Of a stretch of 64,000 nt of DNA, positions 55,601 to 64,000 are shown piece by piece. This DNA is from Arthrobacter sp. NIO-1057. Lineage in GTDB: Bacteria; Actinomycetota; Actinomycetes; Actinomycetales; Micrococcaceae. Made by a program: the position numbers and the translations under genes. Each line of letters begins with the position of its first letter. The stretch's first letter is position 1. The stretch covers positions 878,196 to 942,195 of the forward strand of contig NZ_FMAT01000001.1 of assembly GCF_900094805.1 (NCBI RefSeq), written 5' to 3'. The notes under the pieces were generated by a model, which was not told the origin of the DNA, did not search any database, and saw only the letters and a program-made list of their open reading frames with translations.

Positions 55601-57447
55601 ACATCTTGGTCAAACTTCAGACCCATGTCATAGATGTAACGCTGGCCAACACCTTCAGGGTTCAGCTCGTAAGGACGTTCATCAACAACGTCCAGTCCCA
55701 AATCTTGCAGGACCGGCAAAATGCGTGAGAGCAATAGAGGCTGAGTCACGAAGATCTTCATGCGCTTAGACACTGGCGAATCTTCATCCACCGGTGAGGG
55801 ATCGTAGAAGGAAACGATCGGCCCGCTCTGAGCAGACTCATTCAAGGTTGAGAGCAGGTCAATGTCCTTGAGCGCATCTTCGATCTCAAACTGAACCTTG
55901 TAGGATGCAGGGAATGCCTCTGACCAAGCGTTGGACAGCGTATTCGCGTCGCCCAGCTCAAGACTTTCGCGGGCCGTATCCACAATGGCGTCAGACCATG
56001 AACGAACTGCCTTGGCAATACGATTTTCCAAAGCAGTGCGGTCAACAACCGGGATCAGGCCATGACGTTGCAGGCGCAGACGGTAGAACAAACGCACCAA
56101 TGCACCAGCGCCGAGCTGAGCTTCATATTCGACGGACTCTGCGTTGAAACTATCTTTGAGTTCTTTTTCAACGCGCAGACGGACACCGGTGGAGAAACGA
56201 TCACGAGGCAAGAACACCATGGCCGTCACAAAACGGCCATACTCGTCGGTCCGCAGGAAGACGGAGGTTCGACGGCGTTCTTGTAAACGCAAGATACCCA
56301 ACGCAGTCTTGGTCAGGTCATCAACGCTGATCTGGAACATCTCATCTCGAGGGTAGTTTTCCAGAATGGTGGTGATGTCTTTACCGGAGTGAGAGTTAGC
56401 AGCAAATCCGGTGCTCTTGAGCACGGCTTGGACCTTGTCGCGGACAACTGGAACAGTTTTCACGCTAGAGGTGTAAACGCTCGAAGAAAACAAACCGATG
56501 AATCGGCGCTCACCGTTAACTTCGCCGTTGGCATCAAAGCTTTTGACGCCGACGTAGTCCAAGTACACGCCACGGTGCACGGTTGAACGGGCGTTGGCTT
56601 TGGTGATGATCAGGGCGCTCTTATCACGAGCGGTAATACGGCCACGCTTGGTCAAGTGCTGTGGACCCTGCGACTCCAACTCGCGCATAAGTCCAAGACC
56701 ACTACCGGATCGGGCGACCAAAACATCTTCACCATTGACCGTTTCTAGGTCATATTCGCGGTAGCCGAGGAAGGTGAATTTGCCGTTGGCCATCCAATCC
56801 AGCAATTCGGCAGCTTGTGGAAGCTCAGCAATCTGTTCCGCGTGAGCAGTCTGCGGCAGGGTCTGGGCGATGTCTTTGGCACGGTCAAGCATGGCCGGCC
56901 AATCCTTGACAGAGATACGCACATCCGCGAGCACGCTGTAGAGTCGCTCAACAAATTCTTCTGCCTGCTCGTCACTGAGTTCACGGGCCAGCTCAACAGA
57001 AATCCATGACTCAACGCGTGTATCCGTCCCTGCCGAAATGAGTGTACTCAGATCTGAAAGAGCCGCTGTGTCACCACTGGCCACATGCTGCTGCCCGGTG
57101 TGGCTGATCTTGACGATTTCGCCAGTCTCGGACTTGCGTGAAACCACAAATGTTGGGTGCACGACCAACTGGATGGGTGAATTAAGCTGAACTAATGCTG
57201 CGGTAACCGAATCAACTAAGAACGGCATATCGTCGGTGACGATATGGACCACCGAGACTCCGTTGTTTCGTGTGATGGCGACGTTGGGGGTTTCCGCTTC
57301 GCGTTCGTAGCCGATTTCTAGGTGTGCAGCCACGCGAGATTCGAGTTCGTCTGGCCGGTAGGCTGCCACGTCCTCAGTCGCAATTTGGCTATAGTACTCG
57401 CTCACCAATTTTGGGGTGAGAGTCGCATCCATGAATGATTCTGACAT
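52639..57447 (-). CDS. gdh: NAD-specific glutamate dehydrogenase, large (180-kDa) type
   Basis: A 1602-aa enzyme that oxidatively deaminates glutamate to 2-oxoglutarate and ammonium, usually catabolic. A long N-terminal regulatory part with ACT-like sequence (about 60-330) precedes the catalytic core. The core contains GAKGGFYAKQLP and a dinucleotide-binding segment around VGVGDMSGDVFGNGLRR, and a helical C-terminal region follows. Length and layout match the Streptomyces/Mycobacterium enzyme. I use the ATG at 57447. An upstream TAGACT -10 (57521-57526) lies inside the longer open frame to 57531, so that frame's beginning cannot be translated from this promoter. An ATG five codons later is also possible. 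The kinase gene follows after 9 nt. Confidence 0.94.
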   Translation of the reverse strand: MSESFMDATLTPKLVSEYYSQIATEDVAAYRPDELESRVAAHLEIGYEREAETPNVAITRNNGVSVVHIVTDDMPFLVDSVTAALVQLNSPIQLVVHPTFVVSRKSETGEIVKISHTGQQHVASGDTAALSDLSTLISAGTDTRVESWISVELARELSDEQAEEFVERLYSVLADVRISVKDWPAMLDRAKDIAQTLPQTAHAEQIAELPQAAELLDWMANGKFTFLGYREYDLETVNGEDVLVARSGSGLGLMRELESQGPQHLTKRGRITARDKSALIITKANARSTVHRGVYLDYVGVKSFDANGEVNGERRFIGLFSSSVYTSSVKTVPVVRDKVQAVLKSTGFAANSHSGKDITTILENYPRDEMFQISVDDLTKTALGILRLQERRRTSVFLRTDEYGRFVTAMVFLPRDRFSTGVRLRVEKELKDSFNAESVEYEAQLGAGALVRLFYRLRLQRHGLIPVVDRTALENRIAKAVRSWSDAIVDTARESLELGDANTLSNAWSEAFPASYKVQFEIEDALKDIDLLSTLNESAQSGPIVSFYDPSPVDEDSPVSKRMKIFVTQPLLLSRILPVLQDLGLDVVDERPYELNPEGVGQRYIYDMGLKFDQDVDFGEVESKLAEAYSAVIRNDAESDSLNALVLREGLSWEQVAMLRAYAHYLLQLGVPNSTGFIANTLVGNATVTHSIVELFQATFDPSLGAEASEAAREEAKNKISEALEAVPTLDADTLLRRFVKVIEATKRTNYFTEHQALAFKLAPEEIDFAPFPRPKHELWVYSPRVEGTHFRFGAVARGGLRWSDRREDFRTEVLGLVKAQMVKNSVIVPTGAKGGFYAKQLPNPAQDRAAWMEEGKSAYKIFIGTLLQLTDNMVTDSTGEHIVAPENVVRRDGDDSYLVVAADKGTASFSDIANSLSAQKGHWLGDAFASGGSVGYDHKGMGITARGAWESVKRHFFELGIDTQSEEFTAVGVGDMSGDVFGNGLRRTPTVKLVAAFDHRDIFLDPNPDAQVAFDERQRLYDLPRSSWADYNKELISAGGGVYSRSLKSIPISPEVRAVLGLAESTLKLSPNELLKAILSAPVDLLYNGGIGTYIKASSETHGQVGDRANDAIRIDGKDLRVKVIGEGGNLGMTQLGRIEAARQGVLLNSDAIDNSAGVDTSDREVNIKIFVDRQISAGHLTADERTDFLLSMTDNVGDLVLKTNFEQNVLLLNEKHAALTWAPAYERLMQWLESAADLNRELEFLPSTAELEERRASGGAMTTPELSVLAAYSKIQLANALTESDLADDPYFAETLRRYFPEQLVERFGDQLDSHPLRREIIATVIANDIVNVGGITYVFRAMEETGASEVQIAKVFCTLREVYGFDRQFDAINAQPAGTSLKHWGRQHHDMRRLLDRATRWFINRVDEQLLVSEAVTRFQDTVTELRKALPTIIRGNDLERFNDWRDEALGFGIPELRASMWATQFESYALLDIAEYVHRTSTTASKVAETYFVLYDLFGVDSLLNRITKLPRSDRWQALARAAMRDDLYTTIIDLTGNILDAHGDIADPAERVAAWEEANAANLDRAKSMFEEVNSLERDDMASLSVALRLLRSIVRR

Positions 57448-57520
57448 GCTGGATTCCGACGAGTTCAACTGAACGCCTCCAAGAACAAAGTTCGATGTAC
57501 CCGCGCCTTTGCGGGTCTCT

Positions 57521-57526
57521 AGTCTA
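57521..57526 (-). promoter_or_regulatory. -10 element TAGACT of gdh
   Basis: TAGACT on the minus strand predicts a leader of about 67 nt. That leader contains a short hairpin with 6-bp ACCCGC/GCGGGT arms. It supports the downstream ATG at 57447 as the real start. Confidence 0.45.
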
Positions 57527-57557
57527 ATCAACCCTACCCGTTTTTCACGCCTTCAGT

Positions 57558-58805
57558 TCATGCAGACTTGCTAAATCGACGAGTAATCCGATTCATGGGT
57601 AAATCCGTAGATTTTATGCCGGCCAAAGACCGTATTTCAGTACGCAATGAACTTTTAGGCGCTATCTCGAGTAAAGGGCTTCCTGCTAACACTGACGCAC
57701 TGCAGACTGCGCTGTCATTAGGCAAGAAACCAACGACATCGTGCATTGGACCAAAACGGTCCCAGGCTTCGGACAATCGACGCTTTGGGCTTCGACCACT
57801 ACTGGAAACACTGACCCGGTTGAAGATGATTTTGGGACGAAGTTCAGGGTGGTTTTCCTCCAGCTCATCAATGGCTCGGATGGCACGAGGAATACCGATA
57901 CTGTCTGATTGAACCACCATAAAAATTTCGTCCGAGCAGCGCAGCACTTCCACCGTTACAGCATTGCGTTGGGGTGCTTGCGTATCAAAGCTCAGCTGTT
58001 CATCCATGGCGATATGTGGCGCAATATCTAGGACTACAAAGTCATAGTGTTCTCTGAAGACCAGTGCGGCTCGTCGCAGAGCTGAAGCACGTACCTCTGG
58101 CCAGCGACTTGATCGTGGAATCCCGGTTCCCACGCGAACGGTGGTGTCCCCCACCTGGACGAGCGAGCAGGCTGCGTTAAGACGATTAATATCGGTGCTG
58201 CCCGAGTCCATAATGCGGCAGATCTGTGCAACTGATGCTGATTCATCCATCAGTCCCAATTGGATCGAAATCGAAGCAGCGTAGGTGTCTGCATCTAACA
58301 AAACAACGGACTTACCAGTGACCGCTGCTTCAACAGCATAATTCAAGGCGAGGGTGCTTCGTCCCGGTGAACCCGGAGCACTCCAGAAACAAACAATCTT
58401 TCCCTGAGTACTTGGTTCAGATTTTCCCGCGGAGCGTTGGTCATCTATTGGAGAGGATTCGGGAATCTTCAAAGAGTGAACCGTTGCTGTAATGCGCTCT
58501 TCTAGGTCAGACATCGCAATATCTACGGGAAGCTGGAGAACATCGGGCAAGGGGCTAAGCTCAGTGGAGTTTTCAAGTAAGTAGACTACTGCTGTTCCGT
58601 TGCCCATCAGTTCCTCGATCTGTTCCATGGGCGGAACTTGCTGGGCATCCGCGACCAATAGAACATCGGCGATGGCAGTGAGACAGGCAGCGATCGCTTC
58701 AGCGGTTTCGGAACAGACTCGCGTGACGATCAATTCACCTTGATAGCTCTCGATTTCTCGAACAATACTTTCCTTATCACCCAAGACAACAACGGAGATA
58801 CTCAT
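57558..58805 (-). CDS. CpaE/MinD-like P-loop ATPase family protein
   Basis: A 415-aa protein with an N-terminal receiver-like alpha/beta region (about 1-110), a short linker and a MinD/ParA/CpaE-type domain (about 135-400). The P-loop reads APGSPGRSTLA, with Arg149 where the conserved GK[ST] lysine should be and no upstream signature lysine. The Walker A' DADTYAASI and Walker B-like VVLDIAP are recognisable. Similar Arg-containing forms occur in actinobacterial CpaE-like proteins, so nucleotide binding may persist with altered hydrolysis. Its start overlaps the SAF-protein stop by one base (TAATG), giving tight coupling. CpaB/CpaE pairs usually serve pilus assembly, but no tad or flp genes are here. 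Function is unknown. Confidence 0.85.
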   Translation of the reverse strand: MSISVVVLGDKESIVREIESYQGELIVTRVCSETAEAIAACLTAIADVLLVADAQQVPPMEQIEELMGNGTAVVYLLENSTELSPLPDVLQLPVDIAMSDLEERITATVHSLKIPESSPIDDQRSAGKSEPSTQGKIVCFWSAPGSPGRSTLALNYAVEAAVTGKSVVLLDADTYAASISIQLGLMDESASVAQICRIMDSGSTDINRLNAACSLVQVGDTTVRVGTGIPRSSRWPEVRASALRRAALVFREHYDFVVLDIAPHIAMDEQLSFDTQAPQRNAVTVEVLRCSDEIFMVVQSDSIGIPRAIRAIDELEENHPELRPKIIFNRVSVSSSGRSPKRRLSEAWDRFGPMHDVVGFLPNDSAVCSASVLAGSPLLEIAPKSSLRTEIRSLAGIKSTDLPMNRITRRFSKSA

Positions 58806-59464
58806 TACTCAGCTCCGGCTGGATTGTAAATGACGATAATTCGTGAATCGTTGGCCAGTGCTTGCAGGAGTGGCTCTAGTTGGTTGGGTTCCACCAATAG
58901 TTCAAGATTTGTGCCTTGTCGGTCCACCAGACCGCCACCGCTTTCAACACGCGCAGCAACCTCGACCATCGACGAGAGTTTTTCTGGCACGCCGTAAGTA
59001 TTTCCTCCCGGCGCGCGCTCTGCGATCCAAACGTCCACAAAGCTGCCCGGCGCAATCGAAGAGCTCAGGTCTGCTGGCAGTTCAATATTGATGGGTCGAC
59101 GAGATCCAAGCTCACTATGCGTCACGGATGTCACTGGGATCAGTTCCCCAGCACTAATGAAGGTGTTGGCACGAGCCAAGTCGACAATGTCTGCTCCCGG
59201 ATCAAGGTAACGGCCAGCCGTCTCACCCAGTTGTACTTCTTGGGTTTTCATATTCTCGGCCGTTAGTTGCTCACCAAGGGTGATATTGGAGCGTGCCACA
59301 TACACGGTGGTGGTCTCGTGCATTTCACCGACTAGGTACATCGTGCCTGCTACGGATGCCACAACAAGAACCGCGCCCAAGGCCAACCGTGGATCTTTCC
59401 AACCAGGACGTTTGATTCTCGCGGCTTTTGCTGCTCGTGCCCCCTGGGCCACTTGTTCACTCAT
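58805..59464 (-). CDS. SAF-domain (CpaB-like) membrane protein
   Basis: A 219-aa protein with a basic cytoplasmic N-terminus and one membrane segment (about 26-46). An extracytoplasmic SAF domain (about 52-125) shows VYVARSNITLGEQLTAENM and ELIPVTSVTHSELG, as in CpaB/RcpC-type pilus proteins. The C-terminal half is beta-rich. It is translationally coupled to the CpaE-like gene. No secretin, pilin or TadA gene is seen, so a pilus role is not supported here. I use the ATG at 59464 with GGAAGG upstream; a GTG six codons earlier is possible. A TAGGCT at 59507-59512 may be its -10. Confidence 0.85.
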   Translation of the reverse strand: MSEQVAQGARAAKAARIKRPGWKDPRLALGAVLVVASVAGTMYLVGEMHETTTVYVARSNITLGEQLTAENMKTQEVQLGETAGRYLDPGADIVDLARANTFISAGELIPVTSVTHSELGSRRPINIELPADLSSSIAPGSFVDVWIAERAPGGNTYGVPEKLSSMVEVAARVESGGGLVDRQGTNLELLVEPNQLEPLLQALANDSRIIVIYNPAGAE

Positions 59465-59556
59465 CGAGGCTCGACCTTCCACCGGAGAATGTGCTTATGG
59501 ATGGTGAGCCTACGACAAGTTTCTTCCGTATGAAAGACCCATTTACATGGTGTGGA

Positions 59557-60117
59557 TTAATTTAGCGTCGTGGATACGACCCATCCGATGGACTCCAGCG
59601 GGATCATGACTTGGGCCGCGGGATTGCTTGAGCGAACATATTCATCGCGTTGGTGCATTGAAATGAGCAGGAAATCCTTGGCTACCTGCCCCAAGGTTCC
59701 TTCGGCAATGAGCGATCCGTGAGTTCCGTAGATTTGGCACCTAGACCGATCGCGCAACATGCCACGAAGTACTGCTGAAAACCTGATGGCCTTCCCGCTT
59801 TGACTTGTCAAAGGAGCTGCCCGTCTTTCGCTTGGCAAGGCAATTGATTCGACGACTTGGTAGCGAATAATCCATTGGCTCGCTTCGGTTTCTAGGCAAA
59901 AGTAATCAGTGGCGCAGGGGCCAAGTCGCGCACGAATCTCGGTATGACTAATCACCATGACGCTGATTTCGCTGCCGCGGTATTGAGACAGGACATCGCT
60001 CAGCTGGGCCGTCGCCCGTTCAATTCGGGTGTTCTCGGCGATTTCATCACGCAGTTGAGCGCGACTTTGTTCGGCTAGCTGAGCCTCAAGATCGTCAAAG
60101 AGTGAATCCCATCGCAT
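59557..60117 (-). CDS. Unknown actinobacterial protein with N-terminal coiled coil
   Basis: A 186-aa soluble protein beginning MRWDSLFDDLEAQL. The first 48 residues are strongly helical and charged. Two beta-rich segments of similar pattern follow, at about 48-90 and 115-180. Each runs from a glycine turn (RLGPCATDYFCLE; GTLGQVAKDFLLIS) to a strand ending in VxS/IPLESIxxV, suggesting a tandem Sm-like or small-barrel fold. Similar proteins are common in Actinobacteria and are sometimes labelled Fis-family regulators without support. I assign no function. The ATG at 60117 is six bases from a TACAGT -10, and the longer frame to 60204 is therefore unlikely. It is divergent from the LysM gene. Confidence 0.75.
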   Translation of the reverse strand: MRWDSLFDDLEAQLAEQSRAQLRDEIAENTRIERATAQLSDVLSQYRGSEISVMVISHTEIRARLGPCATDYFCLETEASQWIIRYQVVESIALPSERRAAPLTSQSGKAIRFSAVLRGMLRDRSRCQIYGTHGSLIAEGTLGQVAKDFLLISMHQRDEYVRSSNPAAQVMIPLESIGWVVSTTLN

Positions 60118-60123
60118 GTGCCA

Positions 60124-60129
60124 ACTGTA
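60124..60129 (-). promoter_or_regulatory. -10 element TACAGT, leaderless start at 60117
   Basis: On the minus strand TACAGT is followed by six bases and then the ATG. No Shine-Dalgarno is present. Confidence 0.5.
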
Positions 60130-60204
60130 CGAGACAAACAAATGTTTCGACAGGTCTTCACAAAAGCGCATCGAAGTGTCATTATCTTTATCAAATAGCA
60201 TCAA

Positions 60205-60221
60205 ATGCCATTAAATGGCAT
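60205..60221. repeat. Palindrome in the divergent 60117/60239 intergenic region
   Basis: ATGCCATT-A-AATGGCAT is a perfect 8-bp inverted repeat with a one-base centre, 18 nt before the LysM gene start. Just left of it are two related direct repeats, ATCAAATAGC and ATCAAATGCC. It could be an operator controlling one or both divergent genes. Confidence 0.5.
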
Positions 60222-60238
60222 CCAAGGAAGTGTTTTCG

Positions 60239-60961
60239 ATGATGAAGATACGAACGCTGGTTATCTTTTCCCTGTTTAGCGCTGCGGGTTATGTCCTGAT
60301 CTTCGTGGGCTTGAGGTTGATCATGGACTTCCCCTCCAACGCATCGATGCCTCTTGAGCCAGCACGGCGCATCCAATTCCTCATCATCGTTTCGGCGTTC
60401 GTTCTTGCAGCCTTTGCACTTCTGAGATTGGCGGTCAAATGGCTCATTATTTGGGCCGCAAAGCATGAACATCGACGCGTACTCAACTTTTTCCAACGGG
60501 TCGCACCTCGATTCAGTCGCCGGGTTCTGAGTTCTGCCCTTGGCACGTCAATTGCACTGTCAACTGCAGTGGCTGCTAACGCTGGCACAGTTATTCCGGT
60601 GCAAAATCTTTCAAGCACTCCCCATGCCGAGAGCAAGAGCTTGCCCGAATCAGTGGAATCAAGTCAGCGCAGTGTCCCCAACGCGCAATGGTTCCCAGAG
60701 CAAATTTCCGTGCCCCTGAACCGGCTCATCTCATCGGGAGCACAACCAAAACACAAGACAGAAAAAACCATCACCGAGGTTGTCGTCGCGCAAGGCGAGA
60801 ACTTATGGAGCATTGCTGCCACGCACCTCGGACCGCAAGCAACAGTGGAAGAAATCTCAGCGTATTGGCCACAGGTATATCAAGCTAACCGGCAAGTAAT
60901 CGGTTCCGACCCCAATGTCTTAGAGGTTGGAACGGTCTTGGTCCTCCCGCACAGGCAATAG
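60239..60961 (+). CDS. Membrane protein with C-terminal LysM domain
   Basis: A 240-aa protein with about three hydrophobic segments (5-27, 45-72 and 97-115) and a Ser/Pro-rich stretch. A single C-terminal LysM domain (about 180-240) begins VVVAQGENLWSIAATHLGP. The LysM part should lie outside and bind peptidoglycan, anchoring whatever the membrane part does, which is unknown. AAGGAAG sits 8 nt before the ATG at 60239, favouring it over the in-frame ATG at 60215, which lies inside the palindrome. The Rv3235-type gene follows after 41 nt. LysM, Rv3235 and secA genes commonly cluster in actinobacteria. Confidence 0.86.
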   Translation: MMKIRTLVIFSLFSAAGYVLIFVGLRLIMDFPSNASMPLEPARRIQFLIIVSAFVLAAFALLRLAVKWLIIWAAKHEHRRVLNFFQRVAPRFSRRVLSSALGTSIALSTAVAANAGTVIPVQNLSSTPHAESKSLPESVESSQRSVPNAQWFPEQISVPLNRLISSGAQPKHKTEKTITEVVVAQGENLWSIAATHLGPQATVEEISAYWPQVYQANRQVIGSDPNVLEVGTVLVLPHRQ

Positions 60962-61002
60962 TCATCCTCATTTTTCACTCAGCACCACATCAAGGAGCAA
61001 TC

Positions 61003-61499
61003 ATGAGTACCATCACCATAAGCGCACGCGCCACTACACCAGCGGCCCAACCAGTCGACTCCCTAACGCCGAATTCGAGCGCTCTTGATACACCAGCCGA
61101 TGCACCTGCGCATCTGCGCAGAGCGCTGGACCACATTTTTCATCGCACCGACTTGTGTCGGACCGAACATCGGGCCATCGTGGAAATTACTCACTCAGTG
61201 GCACGGGCTGTTTTCGAAGTTGTTGCCGGGTACCGCAGCGTCAGCCAATTAGCTTTTGTCATGGAACCCACCTGCATTGCCAAACTACAGCGGCGCGCCC
61301 TATTAGAAACTGGCCAATACTCCGTGGAGCCAGAGCCAGGCACGGCCCATGGACAAATTCTCTCTTTGCATTTGGACCATTGCTTCTCCGGAGCGTGGGA
61401 ATGCACAGCCATACTCGGATTTAAAAAACGCGTCCGCGCCGTAGCTCTCAAAATTGAGCCATGGCACGGACGCTGGCAAGTGACCGATGTGGAACTTAT

Positions 61500-61503
<4 letters not shown>
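61003..61503 (+). CDS. Rv3235 family protein
   Basis: A 166-aa protein of the Rv3235 family. A Thr/Pro/Ala-rich disordered N-terminus (about 1-35) leads to a compact domain. That domain contains a helical middle (RALDHIFHR...[17 protein letters not shown]) and a beta-rich end with [38 protein letters not shown]-type sequence, here split over the last 45 residues. Its fold resembles NTF2-like proteins, which is inference. The family is conserved next to secA but uncharacterised. AAGGAG precedes the ATG. The stop codon overlaps the secA stop by 4 nt tail to tail, so there is no room for a terminator. Confidence 0.88.

Positions 61504-64000
<2,497 letters not shown>

Noticed and set aside
57448-57531. 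N-terminal extension of the glutamate dehydrogenase to a TTG at 57531
   Set aside because: The TAGACT -10 lies within this extension, so a transcript from that promoter could not encode its beginning; the ATG at 57447 fits better.

Overview
The window is ordinary chromosomal DNA from an actinobacterium, most likely a member of the Micrococcaceae close to Arthrobacter or Glutamicibacter. Four things point there. The dcw (division and cell wall) cluster has actinobacterial order and lacks ftsA. It is followed by sepF, yggT and wag31/divIVA. Lineage-typical families are present: Rv2175c, Rv3235, DUF3040, DUF4191, DUF1990 and a 180-kDa type NAD-glutamate dehydrogenase. MurE carries a specificity motif that is not the meso-diaminopimelate one, as expected for the lysine-type wall of that family. 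By eye the GC content is moderate for the group. I see no rRNA, tRNA, insertion sequence, prophage, CRISPR array or other sign of recent transfer.

Layout. 1-9.5 kb: the end of leucyl aminopeptidase, dihydrolipoyl dehydrogenase, a two-lipoyl-domain E2 acyltransferase, a membrane Ser/Thr kinase on the opposite strand, then lipB-lipA, which make the lipoyl cofactor the E2 needs. 9.5-16.6 kb: nitrogen assimilation, with glnA under a textbook GlnR-type operator, glnE (its adenylyltransferase) and a second glutamine synthetase that lacks the adenylylation tyrosine. 16.7-24.6 kb: panB, map, nrdR, hisD and dnaE. 24.6-46 kb: one long minus-strand block read from mraZ toward rluD, covering mraZ-rsmH-ftsL-ftsI-murE-murF-mraY-murD-ftsW-murG-murC-ftsQ-ftsZ-pgeF-sepF-yggT-wag31-lspA-rluD. 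46-52.6 kb: dinB with a LexA-like box, a polyprenyl synthase, an Rv2175c-type DNA-binding protein, a secreted five-LysM lytic transglycosylase and a PdtaS-like histidine kinase. 52.6-57.4 kb: the NAD-glutamate dehydrogenase. 57.5-64 kb: a poorly characterised envelope-linked group (CpaE-like ATPase, SAF-domain membrane protein, an unknown protein, a LysM membrane protein, an Rv3235-family protein) next to secA, which runs off the right edge.

Regulation readable from the DNA. There is a GlnR a-b-a-b site before glnA, five 10-bp-spaced MraZ boxes laid over a TTGACA/TAAAGT promoter before mraZ, and a LexA-like palindrome before dinB. At least nine genes have a TANNNT -10 element six or seven bases from the start codon, which predicts leaderless mRNAs. 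Several convergent gene pairs are separated by near-perfect 20-26 bp stem terminators.

I did not find a clearly new, self-contained system. The most promising under-described material is the secA-side cluster (an Arg-for-Lys P-loop ATPase, an unknown two-repeat protein and a shared palindromic intergenic region), the divergent kinase with DFQ in place of DFG, and the absence of yggS from its usual place between pgeF and sepF. Start codons were chosen by eye from Shine-Dalgarno, -10 and overlap evidence, and nothing has been checked against a database.
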